Below are positions 8,666-18,364 of a stretch of 64,000 nt of DNA, in pieces. The first letter of the stretch is position 1, and every line of letters starts with the position of its first letter. Origin of the DNA: Maricaulis sp965242785 (lineage in GTDB: Bacteria; Pseudomonadota; Alphaproteobacteria; Caulobacterales; Maricaulaceae); assembly GCA_965242785.1 (NCBI GenBank), contig CBDETA010000002.1:315503-379502 (forward strand), written 5' to 3'. The translations under genes were made by a program, and so were the position numbers. Under the pieces are notes generated by a model. That model was not told the origin of the DNA. It saw nothing but the letters and a program-made list of their open reading frames with translations, and searched no databases.

Positions 8666-9755
8666 CTAGCGCCGCTTGGCGCCCGGCTTGTAGATGCGAT
8701 GGAAGCGCAGGCCCAGACGGACCAGGAATTCATACGAGATCGTCGCGGCGCTGTCGGCCATGTCCTCGATCGCCGAGCCGAGGAAACACACCGGATCGCC
8801 CGGCTTCACGGGCCCGGCCTCGGTGACGTCGACACCGATCAGGTCCATCGAGACCCGGCCGACAATCGGCACGCGCACCTCCTGGATGCGGCCATAGCCG
8901 CCATTGCCGAACGCGCGCAGCAGGCCGTCGGCATAGCCGGCCGCGACGGTTGCGATGCGGCGCGTTTCGTTGGCGGTGTAGGTGGCGCCATAGCCGATCG
9001 TGTCGCCGGGCTTGAGCTCGCGGATCTGCAGGATCGGCGCGTCGATCGTCACCGCCGGCTCGAAGGGCGAGGCGTGACCGGGGGCCGGCACGCCGCCGAA
9101 CAGGGCCAGGCCCGGCCGCAGCACGTCGAAATGATAGCTCTCGCCCAGCAGCACGCCAGCCGAATTGGACAGGCTGGCCGGGATGCCCGGGAAGGCCGTG
9201 CGGATGCGGGTGAAGCGGTCGCGCTGTCTGGCATTGAGCGGATGGTCCGGCTCGTCGGCACAGGCCAGATGGCTCATCACCTGGCGCACATCGATGGCGT
9301 CAAGGCGCGCGGGATCGGCCATCAGGGCCTGCGTCTCGGCCTCGTCCAGGCCGAGGCGGCTCATGCCGGTGTCGAAATGGATCGCACAGGGCAGGTCCGG
9401 GGCCAGACGGCGCAATTGCTCCAGCTGGGCCAGTTCATTGATCACCGGGAAAAGCTCGGCCGAGCGCAGGGCCGGCAGTTCGGACGGCCAGAAGCCGTTG
9501 AAGACATAGATATTGGCCGGACGTCCGGCCAGCGCCTCGCGGGCCTCGCGGCCTTCGGACGTGTGGGCGACATAGAAATTGCGGCAGCCCGCATCGGCCA
9601 GTGCCGGGATGATCTGGGTCGCGCCCAGCCCATAGCCGTTTGCCTTCACCACCGCGCCGGCCTCGGCATTGGGGGCCAGCTCGCGGACGCGAGCATAATT
9701 GCGCTGGATGACCGCCAGATCGATGATCAGGCGCGGGGCCGGTTCGGCGAGGCTG

Positions 9756-9775
<20 letters not shown>
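8666..9775 (-). CDS. alr: Alanine racemase
   Basis: Converts L-alanine to D-alanine for peptidoglycan, using pyridoxal phosphate. The 369-residue protein has the PLP lysine Lys44 in VVKANGYGLG and the second active-site region YGATYTA (Tyr262) followed by GYADG. Its start lies 20 bases inside the end of dnaB, giving an overlapping arrangement. The first ATG is used; the first dozen residues before RLIIDL are low in conservation and the true start could be slightly later. Confidence 0.95.
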
Positions 9776-11243
<1,468 letters not shown>

Positions 11244-11302
11244 GGCAATGGTCCCCTGGCTCCGCCCGTCAGGACGAAGCTGGGTTGAATAGCGGGCCGG
11301 GG

Positions 11303-11331
11303 CTGATAGCGCTACACGCGTTTCCTGACAA
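11303..11331 (-). promoter_or_regulatory. dnaB promoter
   Basis: On the minus strand, TTGTCA (11331-11326) and TATCAG (11308-11303) are separated by exactly 17 bases. The extended -10 reads GCTATCAG, close to the GCTANA-type core described for Caulobacter housekeeping promoters. Transcription should begin near 11296, about 53 bases before the dnaB ATG. Confidence 0.55.
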
Positions 11332-11340
11332 CTGCAGTTC

Positions 11341-11357
11341 TGTGGATATGTGGATAA
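11341..11357 (-). promoter_or_regulatory. Tandem DnaA boxes upstream of dnaB
   Basis: Read on the minus strand the segment is TTATCCACATATCCACA: a perfect DnaA box TTATCCACA (11357-11349) followed by ATATCCACA (11349-11341, one mismatch), sharing one base. They end 10 bases upstream of the -35 element, a place where an activator could touch RNA polymerase. DnaA control of dnaB is inferred, not shown. Confidence 0.6.
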
Positions 11358-11481
11358 TTCAGGGGAGGCCTCAAGGCTCAAGGGCTTGGCGTGAAATGGC
11401 AGGAAGGGGCGGTTGTGTGATTTCAGGCATTTAGTTTTCCACGGGCGCGCTGTTGAACGGCTTGCGGCGACAGTGGGCACG

Positions 11482-11511
11482 AAAAAGGGCGGACCCTGCG
11501 GGCCCGCCCTT
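11482..11511 (-). terminator. Rho-independent terminator after rplI
   Basis: On the minus strand the rplI transcript would read AAGGGCGGGCCC, loop GCA, GGGTCCGCCCTT, then TTT: a 12-bp stem with one A-C mismatch followed by a T run. It lies 28 bases after the rplI stop and upstream of the dnaB control region. Confidence 0.75.
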
Positions 11512-11538
11512 GTTCTGTCAGACTGACAGGGCAGTGGA

Positions 11539-12159
11539 TTACTGCTCGGTCTCGTCCGTTTCCGCTTCGGCTTCCGCAGCCTGCTGGGCAGCCAGTTCCT
11601 GGCCTTCCTCGCTGGCTTCGAACAGGGCCGCAGCCTGGGCTTCCGCGATGGCGCGATCTTCGTCGGCCTGGGCCGCGATCACGTCTTCGCCGGCTGCCTG
11701 ACGCTCGGCTTCTTCTTGCGAGCGGGCGACATTGATCGACACCGTCACGGCGACGTCGGCGTGCAGCTTGATACGGATATCATGCACACCCAGCGTCTTG
11801 ATCGGCGCGTTCAGGGCGACCTGAGAGCGGGCGATGGAGACGCCGGAACCCGACACGATATCGGCGATATCGCGCGAGGTGACGGAGCCGTACAGCTGAC
11901 CGCTTTCGCCGGCCTGGCGGATCATGACGAAGCTTTCGCCATCGATCTTCTCACCCGACGTGGCCGCTTCGGCAGCGCGTTCGGCGTTGCGCTTTTCCAG
12001 CACTTCGCGTTCGGCTTCGAAACGGGCCAGGTTGGCTTCGGTGGCGCGCAGCGCCTTTTCCTGCGGCAGCAGGAAATTGCGGGCGAAACCCGGGCGCACG
12101 GAGACCACGTCACCCATGGCGCCAAGATTTTCAACACGTTCCAGGAGAACCAGTTTCAT
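11539..12159 (-). CDS. rplI: 50S ribosomal protein L9
   Basis: L9 binds domain V of 23S rRNA and projects from the ribosome, helping keep frame. The 206-residue protein starts with the L9 signature MKLVLLERVENLGAMGDVV and GFARNFLLPQ, followed by a long central helix and the C-terminal rRNA-binding domain to about residue 148. It then carries an extra, Ala/Glu-rich tail of some 55 residues (ending ETDETEQ), longer than the E. coli protein but common among alphaproteobacteria. Last gene of the rpsF-rpsR-rplI operon, followed by a terminator. Confidence 0.97.
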   Translation of the reverse strand: MKLVLLERVENLGAMGDVVSVRPGFARNFLLPQEKALRATEANLARFEAEREVLEKRNAERAAEAATSGEKIDGESFVMIRQAGESGQLYGSVTSRDIADIVSGSGVSIARSQVALNAPIKTLGVHDIRIKLHADVAVTVSINVARSQEEAERQAAGEDVIAAQADEDRAIAEAQAAALFEASEEGQELAAQQAAEAEAETDETEQ

Positions 12160-12173
12160 CGTTCAGTCCTCCC

Positions 12174-12428
12174 TCAATCGACCACGTAGGGCAGCAGGGC
12201 CAGCTGGCGGGCGCGCTTGATCGCACGGGCCAGTTCACGCTGCTTCTTGGCCGACACCGCGGTGATGCGGGACGGAACGATCTTGCCGCGCTCGGACATG
12301 TAGCGGAGCAGCAGCTTGGGATCCTTGTAGTCGATCTTCGGCGCGTTTTCGCCGGAGAACGGGCAGACCTTGCGGCGGCGCATGAACGGGCGACGGGCCG
12401 GCAGGTTGGAGATGTTTCCAGAAGACAT
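12174..12428 (-). CDS. rpsR: 30S ribosomal protein S18
   Basis: An 84-residue S18 with the family motif RPFMRRRKVCPFSG and the core IDYKDPKLLLRYMSERGKI. S18 forms a heterodimer with S6 on the small-subunit platform. Spaced 14 bases from both rpsF and rplI, so clearly one transcript. Confidence 0.98.
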   Translation of the reverse strand: MSSGNISNLPARRPFMRRRKVCPFSGENAPKIDYKDPKLLLRYMSERGKIVPSRITAVSAKKQRELARAIKRARQLALLPYVVD

Positions 12429-12442
12429 GTGTCGGATCCTTC

Positions 12443-12799
12443 CTAGTTGCGCTCGCGACGGGGCCCGCGGCGATCATCCTTCTTGGACAGGATCGCAGAG
12501 GCTTCCTCGGTGTGCTCTTCAACGCGGATCGTCATGTGACGGATCACGTCTTCGGACAGGCGCTGCAGGCGGTCCAGCTCGGCAACGACGTCCGCCGGAG
12601 CGTCGATGTCGATCAGGCCGTAATGGCCCTTGCGCGACTTGTTGATGCGGTAGGCCAGATTGCGCAGACCCCAGTATTCGGTCTTGCCGGTCTTGCCGCC
12701 CTTGGATTCGACCAGGGCTTTGGTCTCTTCGATGAGAGACTCCATCTGCGCCGGGGAAATGTCCGGACGCGCGATGAAAATGTGCTCGTAAAGTGCCAT
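12443..12799 (-). CDS. rpsF: 30S ribosomal protein S6
   Basis: S6 pairs with S18 on the 30S platform. The 118-residue protein begins MALYEHIFIARPDISPAQ and has a charged C-terminal tail (DDRRGPRRERN). The frame is open 40 codons further upstream, but the chosen ATG has an AAGGGAG ribosome site 7 bases before it and matches the family start. First gene of the S6-S18-L9 operon; the leader contains a strong hairpin (12876-12898) that might be a feedback site. Confidence 0.97.
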   Translation of the reverse strand: MALYEHIFIARPDISPAQMESLIEETKALVESKGGKTGKTEYWGLRNLAYRINKSRKGHYGLIDIDAPADVVAELDRLQRLSEDVIRHMTIRVEEHTEEASAILSKKDDRRGPRRERN

Positions 12800-12875
12800 T
12801 TCGGCTCCCTTCATGACGATTGCGGCGCAGACCATGCCGAAGGGTCGGGCAGGCCCGCGGTGGCTCCCATTTCCA

Positions 12876-12898
12876 GGCCCGGACACCCTGTCCGGACC
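12876..12898 (-). promoter_or_regulatory. Stable hairpin in the rpsF leader, possible S6:S18 feedback site
   Basis: In the rpsF transcript the sequence is GGTCCGGACA, loop GGG, TGTCCGGGCC: nine pairs and one A-C mismatch, with CCGG on both arms, about 77 bases before the ATG. In many bacteria an S6:S18 complex binds a CCG-bearing stem-loop in the rpsF leader. The fit to that motif is only approximate, so the function is a guess. Confidence 0.35.
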
Positions 12899-12934
12899 GT
12901 CACGGAAAAAGGACCGCAATCAAGCGAAGCGCGG

Positions 12935-12963
12935 CCATTAGCGGAAATCCCGCAGCAGTGCAA
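12935..12963 (-). promoter_or_regulatory. Candidate rpsF promoter
   Basis: On the minus strand TTGCAC (12963-12958) and TAATGG (12940-12935) are 17 bases apart, with the extended core GCTAATGG. This would give a leader of about 130 bases that includes the hairpin at 12876-12898. Pattern-based call only. Confidence 0.4.
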
Positions 12964-12976
12964 GCCGCAAGCGCCC

Positions 12977-13006
12977 TTGCGCGGCAGGCCTCATGAGGGC
13001 TATCGA
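12977..13006 (+). promoter_or_regulatory. Candidate fabD promoter
   Basis: TTGCGC (12977-12982) and TATCGA (13001-13006) with 18 bases between and the extended core GCTATCGA. It lies about 34 bases before the fabD ATG and is back-to-back with the candidate rpsF promoter, 13 bases apart. Confidence 0.4.
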
Positions 13007-13039
13007 GCGTTCAACTCGGATTTCGGGAGGGAAACTGAA

Positions 13040-13993
13040 ATGAAATTCGCCTTTGTCTTTCCCGGCCAGGGCAGCCAGGCCGTCGGCATGGGTCAGGACT
13101 TGGCCCGGGACTTTCATGCGGCGCGGGAGGTCTTCGAGGAGATCGATGCGGCCCTGGGCCAGGACCTGTCCGGCCTGATGGCCAATGGCCCCATTGAAGA
13201 GCTGACACTGACCGAGAATGCCCAGCCGGCCCTGATGGCGGCCAGCCTGGCGGTGATGGCGGTGCTCAAGGCCGAGTTTGACGTAAACGTCAACGCGGCC
13301 AGCTTTGTCGCCGGTCACAGTCTTGGTGAGTATTCGGCCCTGGCCGCGGCCGGTGCGCTGTCGGTCACCGATGCGGCCAAGCTGCTGAAGCTGCGGGGCC
13401 AGGCCATGCAGAAGGCCGTGCCGGTGGGCGAGGGGACGATGGCAGCCCTGCTGGGCGCCGACGAGGACCTCGCTGCCGCCGCCGTCGCCGCGGGGTCCGC
13501 TGCCGGCGTCTGCGCGATTGCCAATGACAACGCCCCTGGCCAGATCGTCATCTCCGGCGCCACCGCCGCGATCGATGCCGCGATTGCCAAGGCTGGCGAG
13601 CTGGGCCTGAAACGCGCGATGAAGCTTCCGGTCTCCGCGCCCTTCCATTGCCCGATGATGCAGCCGGCCGCTGACGCCATGGCGCAAGCACTGGCCTCGG
13701 CCACGATCAAGGCGCCTGCCGTTCCGGTGGTGGCCAATGTCACCGCCCGCCCGACCGATGATGTCGAGACGATCCGCCGTCAGCTGGTCGAGCAGGTCAC
13801 CGGTCGTGTCCGCTGGCGCGAGAGCGTGCTGTGGATGGCCGATGAGGCCGGCATCGACACGCTGGCCGAAGCCGGCGCCGGCAAGGTGCTGACCACCATG
13901 CTCAAACGCACGACCGACGCCGCCAAGGGCGTCGCCCTGAATACCGCCGCGGACCTGGAAGCGTTCGCCGCTGCTCTCAAGGAGAACGCCTGA
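13040..13993 (+). CDS. fabD: Malonyl-CoA:ACP transacylase
   Basis: Loads malonyl groups onto acyl carrier protein for fatty-acid elongation. From this ATG the protein is 317 residues and begins MKFAFVFPGQGSQAVGMG. The catalytic serine is Ser94 in AGHSLGEYSA, and the partner histidine is in APFHCPMM. A GGGAGG ribosome site precedes the ATG; the long open frame upstream runs back through the rpsF leader and is not coding. The stop overlaps the fabG start (TGATG). Confidence 0.97.
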   Translation: MKFAFVFPGQGSQAVGMGQDLARDFHAAREVFEEIDAALGQDLSGLMANGPIEELTLTENAQPALMAASLAVMAVLKAEFDVNVNAASFVAGHSLGEYSALAAAGALSVTDAAKLLKLRGQAMQKAVPVGEGTMAALLGADEDLAAAAVAAGSAAGVCAIANDNAPGQIVISGATAAIDAAIAKAGELGLKRAMKLPVSAPFHCPMMQPAADAMAQALASATIKAPAVPVVANVTARPTDDVETIRRQLVEQVTGRVRWRESVLWMADEAGIDTLAEAGAGKVLTTMLKRTTDAAKGVALNTAADLEAFAAALKENA

Positions 13994-14730
13994 TGTTCGA
14001 TCTTACCGGCAAGAATGCCCTGGTGACCGGTGCCACCGGTGGGCTGGGCAATGCGATTGCCCGCAAGCTGCATGCCCAGGGGGCCACGGTGGCACTGTCG
14101 GGCACGCGCGAAAACGTGCTGCAGGACCTCGCCAACGAGCTGGGCGAGCGCGCCCATGTCCTGCCCTGCAACCTGTCCGATGCCGCCGCCGTCGACGCGC
14201 TGCCCAAGCAGGCCGCCGACGCCATGGGCTCGCTGGACATCCTGGTCGCCAATGCCGGCATCACCAAGGACCAGCTGTTGATGCGCATGAAGGACGAGGA
14301 CTGGGATCAGGTCATCAAGATCAACCTGGAAAGCTATTTCCGCCTCTCCCGTGCGGCCCTGCGCGGCATGATGAAGGCGCGGTGGGGCCGCATCATCGGC
14401 ATCACCTCGGTGGTCGGCGTGATGGGCAATCCCGGCCAGGCCAATTACTGCGCCTCCAAGGCCGGCATGATCGGCTTTTCCAAGTCCCTGGCCCAGGAAG
14501 TGGCCGCGCGCGGCGTCACCGTGAACTGCGTTGCGCCGGGCTTCATTGCCTCGCCGATGACGGATGTGTTGAACGAGGATCAGCGCGCCGCCATCCTGTC
14601 CAAAATCCCGGCCGGGGATCTGGGGTCCGGCGATGATATCGCCGGCGCCGTGGTCTATCTCGCCAGCCAGGAAGCCCAGTACGTGACCGGCCAGACGCTG
14701 CACGTCAATGGCGGCATGGCGATGATCTGA
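13993..14730 (+). CDS. fabG: 3-oxoacyl-ACP reductase
   Basis: NADPH-dependent reduction of beta-ketoacyl-ACP. The 245-residue SDR has the cofactor motif TGATGGLG (12-19), NAGI (87-90) and the triad Ser139, Tyr152, Lys156 (NYCASK). Its ATG shares one base with the fabD stop, so translation is probably coupled. Position between fabD and acpP makes the fatty-acid role secure, unlike the other SDR gene at 4383-5099. Confidence 0.96.
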   Translation: MFDLTGKNALVTGATGGLGNAIARKLHAQGATVALSGTRENVLQDLANELGERAHVLPCNLSDAAAVDALPKQAADAMGSLDILVANAGITKDQLLMRMKDEDWDQVIKINLESYFRLSRAALRGMMKARWGRIIGITSVVGVMGNPGQANYCASKAGMIGFSKSLAQEVAARGVTVNCVAPGFIASPMTDVLNEDQRAAILSKIPAGDLGSGDDIAGAVVYLASQEAQYVTGQTLHVNGGMAMI

Positions 14731-14832
14731 TTGAGTAAATCGAATTTGCGGGTACGGTGGCCCCTTCTGGTCAGCGAATTGGAACTGTGCTAACTGCCCG
14801 CGCATCTTGGGATCAGGGTTGTATTTGGGCCC

Positions 14833-14860
14833 TTCCCGTCTTGTCCTGCACCGCTATAGT
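14833..14860 (+). promoter_or_regulatory. Candidate acpP promoter
   Basis: TTCCCGT (14833-14839), 13 bases, then GCTATAGT (14853-14860), resembling the TTGACG-N10-14-GCTANA pattern of Caulobacter. It lies 30 bases before the acpP ATG in the 159-base fabG-acpP gap. A separate acpP promoter is expected because ACP is needed in excess. A very similar arrangement occurs before ndk. Confidence 0.4.
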
Positions 14861-14889
14861 TCCGCGGTGAATCACTATGAGGGTCTGAA

Positions 14890-15126
14890 ATGTCTGACGT
14901 TCTCGAGCGCGTTACGAAAATTGTCATTGAGCATCTCGATGTGGATGCCGAAAAGGTCACCGCGAATGCGAGCTTCATCGATGATCTCGGTGCCGACAGC
15001 CTCGACAATGTCGAGCTGGTGATGGCTTTCGAAGAAGAGTTCGATATCGAGATTCCGGACGACGCCGCCGAGCACATCCAGACGGTTGGCGACGCCGTGA
15101 AGTTCATCTCCGAGAAGGTGGGCTAA
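14890..15126 (+). CDS. acpP: Acyl carrier protein
   Basis: A 78-residue acidic protein with the phosphopantetheine attachment site Ser37 in LGADSLDNVEL. It carries growing acyl chains in fatty-acid synthesis. A GAGGG ribosome site lies 8 bases before the ATG. It is followed 10 bases later by fabF. Confidence 0.98.
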   Translation: MSDVLERVTKIVIEHLDVDAEKVTANASFIDDLGADSLDNVELVMAFEEEFDIEIPDDAAEHIQTVGDAVKFISEKVG

Positions 15127-15136
15127 CGACCCCTTC

Positions 15137-16420
15137 ATGCGTCGCGTCGTCGTCACGGGTATTGGCCTCGTCACGCCGCTGGGCTGCGGGCGGGAAGTCG
15201 TTTGGGAACGCCTTCTCGCCGGTCGTTCGGGTGTCGGGCCGATCGAGCATTTCAAGACCGATGATCTGGCCTGCCGGATTGCCGGCCAGGTGCCCCGTGC
15301 CGATGGCCGCGGCGGTGGACGTGCGGGCGATGGCGGGGTGTTCGACCCCGACAGCGTCCTCAGCCCCCGCGATCAGCGCCGGGTGGATGATTTCATCCTC
15401 TACGGTATTGCGGCGGCCGACGAGGCTCTGGCCGACAGCGGCTGGAAGCCCGAGACGGAAGCAGAAAAATGCCGCACCGGCGTGATGATCGGTTCCGGCA
15501 TCGGTGGTCTTGAAACCACCTACCAGGCCTCCGTCGACCTGCACGAGAAGGGCCCAAGGCGCCTGTCTCCCTTCATCATTCCCGGCATGCTGATCAATCT
15601 GGCCTCTGGCCAGGTCTCGATCCGTCATGGCCTGAAAGGGCCGAACCATTCTGTGGTGACGGCCTGTTCGACCGGCGCCCATGCGATCGGCGATGCCGCC
15701 CGTCTGGTGGCCCGCGGCGATGCCGACGTGATGCTGGCCGGCGGTGCCGAAGCCACGGTCTGCCGCCTGGGCGTGGCCGGTTTCATCGCCTGCAAGGCGC
15801 TCTCCACCGCGTTCAACGAGACCCCGGAAAAGGCTTCGCGCCCCTATGACAAGGACCGCGACGGTTTTGTCATGGGCGAGGGCTCGGGTGTCGTGGTGCT
15901 GGAAGACTATGAGCACGCCAAGGCCCGCGGCGCGAAAATCTATGCCGAGGTGAAGGGCTATGGCCTGTCCGGCGATGCCTATCACATCACGGCACCGGCC
16001 GAGGATGGTGATGGCGGTTTCCGCTCGATGTCGGCCGCCCTCAAGGATGCCGGCCTGACGCCTTCCGATATCGATTATGTCAACGCGCACGGCACCTCGA
16101 CCCCGCTGGGTGACGAGATCGAGCTGCGCGCCGTGGAGCGCCTGTTCGGCAGCGCCACGCAGGATCTGGTGATGTCGTCGACGAAGTCGGCGATCGGCCA
16201 CCTGCTGGGCGCGGCCGGTGCGGTCGAGGCGATCTTCTCGATTCTGGCGATCCGCGACGGTATCTGCCCGCCGACCCTCAATCTCGATAATCCGTCCGTA
16301 GAGACGGCGATCAATCTGGCGCCGAAGACGGCGGTGAAAAAGCCGGTGAAAGCCGCATTGTCCAACTCGTTTGGATTCGGCGGCACCAATGCCTCCGTGG
16401 TATTCGTCGCGGCAGAGTAA
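15137..16420 (+). CDS. fabF: 3-oxoacyl-ACP synthase II
   Basis: Condensing enzyme that elongates acyl-ACP. The 427-residue protein has the Cys-His-His triad: Cys177 in VTACSTGAHA, His318 in VNAHGTSTPLGD and His354 in AIGHLLGAAG. A Gly/Arg-rich loop (about residues 53-68) before FDPDSVLSPRDQRR is a little longer than in E. coli FabF. It lies 10 bases after acpP and 22 bases before mltG. Confidence 0.97.
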   Translation: MRRVVVTGIGLVTPLGCGREVVWERLLAGRSGVGPIEHFKTDDLACRIAGQVPRADGRGGGRAGDGGVFDPDSVLSPRDQRRVDDFILYGIAAADEALADSGWKPETEAEKCRTGVMIGSGIGGLETTYQASVDLHEKGPRRLSPFIIPGMLINLASGQVSIRHGLKGPNHSVVTACSTGAHAIGDAARLVARGDADVMLAGGAEATVCRLGVAGFIACKALSTAFNETPEKASRPYDKDRDGFVMGEGSGVVVLEDYEHAKARGAKIYAEVKGYGLSGDAYHITAPAEDGDGGFRSMSAALKDAGLTPSDIDYVNAHGTSTPLGDEIELRAVERLFGSATQDLVMSSTKSAIGHLLGAAGAVEAIFSILAIRDGICPPTLNLDNPSVETAINLAPKTAVKKPVKAALSNSFGFGGTNASVVFVAAE

Positions 16421-16442
16421 CGCGAGTTCGGGGAAGGCTTGC

Positions 16443-17489
16443 ATGACGGACGCTCCAGCGCCCAAGCCCAAAAAGGGCGGGCTGGCCAAACTGTTTCTGA
16501 TCTTGCTGACCGTTCTGGTCGTGCTGGCGCTCGCCGCGGCGGCGGCGCTGTATGGCGGCTACAAGTGGATGGAGGCGCAGTTCCATGCGCCCGGTCCGTC
16601 AGCCGAGGAAAGCATCATCCTTTTGCCGCGCGGGGCCGGCCTGATCCGCATCGCCGCCCAGCTGGAATCGGAAGGTCTGATCACGGATCGCCGGATTTTC
16701 CGGGCGGCGGTCACGCTGGACGAGGGCGACCGTTCACTGCGCGCGGGCGAATACCGCATCCCGGCAGGCGCCTCGATGGCGCAAATCTACGAGCTGCTGC
16801 GCTCGGGCGAGACCGTGCACTATCCCGTCACCTTCGCCGAGGGGCTGACCAGCGCGATGATCGTGCGCGCCCTGGCCGATGTGGAGGTTCTCACCGGCGA
16901 GGTCACCGAGATCCCGGCAGAAGGCACGCTGCTGCCCGAAACCTATCACGTCACCCGCGGCACTTCGCGCCAGGAATTGCTGGACCGCATGGCCCAGGAT
17001 CAGCAGGCCCTTCTGGACGAACTCTGGCCGAACCGGGCCGAGAACCTGCCCTTCGAGACCCGCGAGGAAGCCATCATCCTGGCCTCCATCGTCGAGAAGG
17101 AGACCGGTGTCGCGTCCGAACGGCCCGAAGTGGCGGCGGTCTTCGTCAACCGGCTGCGCCGGGGCATGCGGATCGAGAGCGACCCGACCATCATCTACGG
17201 CATCAGCCAGGGCGAACCCCTGGGTCGCGGCCTGCGCCGGTCGGAAATCGACAATGCCGAAAATGCCTGGAATACCTACCAGATCCCGCGCCTGCCGCCG
17301 ACGCCGATTGCCAATCCGGGGCGCGAGTCGATTGCCGCCGTGCTCAATCCTGCCGAGAGTTCAGCGCTCTTCTTCGTGGCCGATGGTACCGGCGGCCACG
17401 TCTTTGCCGACACCTATGCCCAGCACCAGCGCAATGTCGCCAACTGGCGCCGGATCGAACGCCAGCGCCGCAATGGGGGCGGTCGCTGA
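16443..17489 (+). CDS. mltG: Endolytic murein transglycosylase MltG
   Basis: MltG cuts nascent glycan strands at the inner membrane and sets their length. The 348-residue protein has a short cytoplasmic basic segment, one membrane helix (about 16-41), a LysM-like domain and the YceG catalytic domain. The key Glu is in IILASIVEKETG, followed by VNRLRRGMRIESDPT and YQIPRLPPTPIANPG. The frame is open upstream into fabF, but this ATG precedes the basic plus membrane segment. The stop overlaps the yicC ATG. Confidence 0.95.
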   Translation: MTDAPAPKPKKGGLAKLFLILLTVLVVLALAAAAALYGGYKWMEAQFHAPGPSAEESIILLPRGAGLIRIAAQLESEGLITDRRIFRAAVTLDEGDRSLRAGEYRIPAGASMAQIYELLRSGETVHYPVTFAEGLTSAMIVRALADVEVLTGEVTEIPAEGTLLPETYHVTRGTSRQELLDRMAQDQQALLDELWPNRAENLPFETREEAIILASIVEKETGVASERPEVAAVFVNRLRRGMRIESDPTIIYGISQGEPLGRGLRRSEIDNAENAWNTYQIPRLPPTPIANPGRESIAAVLNPAESSALFFVADGTGGHVFADTYAQHQRNVANWRRIERQRRNGGGR

Positions 17490-18364
17490 TGGCCTCTCTG
17501 TCAGGCATGACCGGGTTTGCGCGCATGGAAGGCGTCAGCGGCGAGTGGCGCTGGGCCTGGGAGGCGCGCAGCGTCAATGGCAAGGGTCTTGAAGCCCGCT
17601 TCCGCCTGCCGACCGGCTTCGACCGGCTGGACATCAAGGCCCGCGATCTTGCCAAGGCCCGTTTCAGTCGCGGCAATATCCAGGCCTCGCTGAATCTGCG
17701 GCGCGAGAGCAGCGCCGGCAGCGTGTCGATCGATCAGGCCCGGCTTGATGCTTTCATTTCCGCCAGCGAGCCTTTCGTGGCGGCCGGCAAGGTCGCGCGT
17801 CCCAGCTTCGAGGGCCTTCTGCAGCTGCCCGGTGTGATGACCAGCGAAGACGCCGCCGGTCCCGATGAAGGCCTCGATCAGACGCTGCTGGAAGGACTGG
17901 CTGCAACGCTGGACGCGCTGGATCAGGCGCGGCGGGAAGAGGGCGCCGCGCTGCACCCGCTGCTGGCGGGCCATATCGACGAGATCGAGACCCTCGCCGG
18001 CGAGGCCTCGGCCTGTACCTCCGTCCGTATCGAGAGCATTCGCGACCGGCTCCAGGCCAAGTTTGCCGAGCTGCTGCAGGGCGATCTGCCCGAGGACCGG
18101 TTGGCTCAGGAAGCCGCTGCCCTTGCGGTAAAAATGGATGTCCGCGAAGAGCTTGACCGGCTGGGCGCGCACATCGCCTCAGCCCGTGACCTGCTTGCCG
18201 GCGGCTCTCCGGTGGGCCGCAAACTGGACTTTCTGTGCCAGGAGTTTAATCGCGAAGCGAACACTCTATGCTCCAAGTCGTCTGATTCCGCGCTGACGCG
18301 GATCGGCCTGGCGCTCAAGAACACGATCGACCAGTTCAGGGAGCAGGTACAGAATGTCGAGTGA
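17489..18364 (+). CDS. yicC: YicC family endoribonuclease
   Basis: A 291-residue protein starting MASLSGMTGFARMEG, the usual YicC opening (SMTGFGR), with the C-terminal DUF1732 region containing DVREELDRLGAHI and PVGRKLDFLCQEFNREANT. YicC proteins were recently shown to be hydrolytic ribonucleases; in E. coli it promotes decay of the RyhB small RNA. The ATG overlaps the mltG stop and the end overlaps gmk by 11 bases. The yicC-gmk order is conserved in many proteobacteria. Confidence 0.93.
   Translation: MASLSGMTGFARMEGVSGEWRWAWEARSVNGKGLEARFRLPTGFDRLDIKARDLAKARFSRGNIQASLNLRRESSAGSVSIDQARLDAFISASEPFVAAGKVARPSFEGLLQLPGVMTSEDAAGPDEGLDQTLLEGLAATLDALDQARREEGAALHPLLAGHIDEIETLAGEASACTSVRIESIRDRLQAKFAELLQGDLPEDRLAQEAAALAVKMDVREELDRLGAHIASARDLLAGGSPVGRKLDFLCQEFNREANTLCSKSSDSALTRIGLALKNTIDQFREQVQNVE

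Noticed and set aside
11244..11480. 79-codon N-terminal extension of DnaB
   Set aside because: It crosses a good promoter and the DnaA boxes and lacks DnaB-like sequence; a ribosome site precedes the shorter start.
15104..16489. 461-codon open frame antisense to fabF
   Set aside because: No domain and poor composition; fabF has all catalytic residues.
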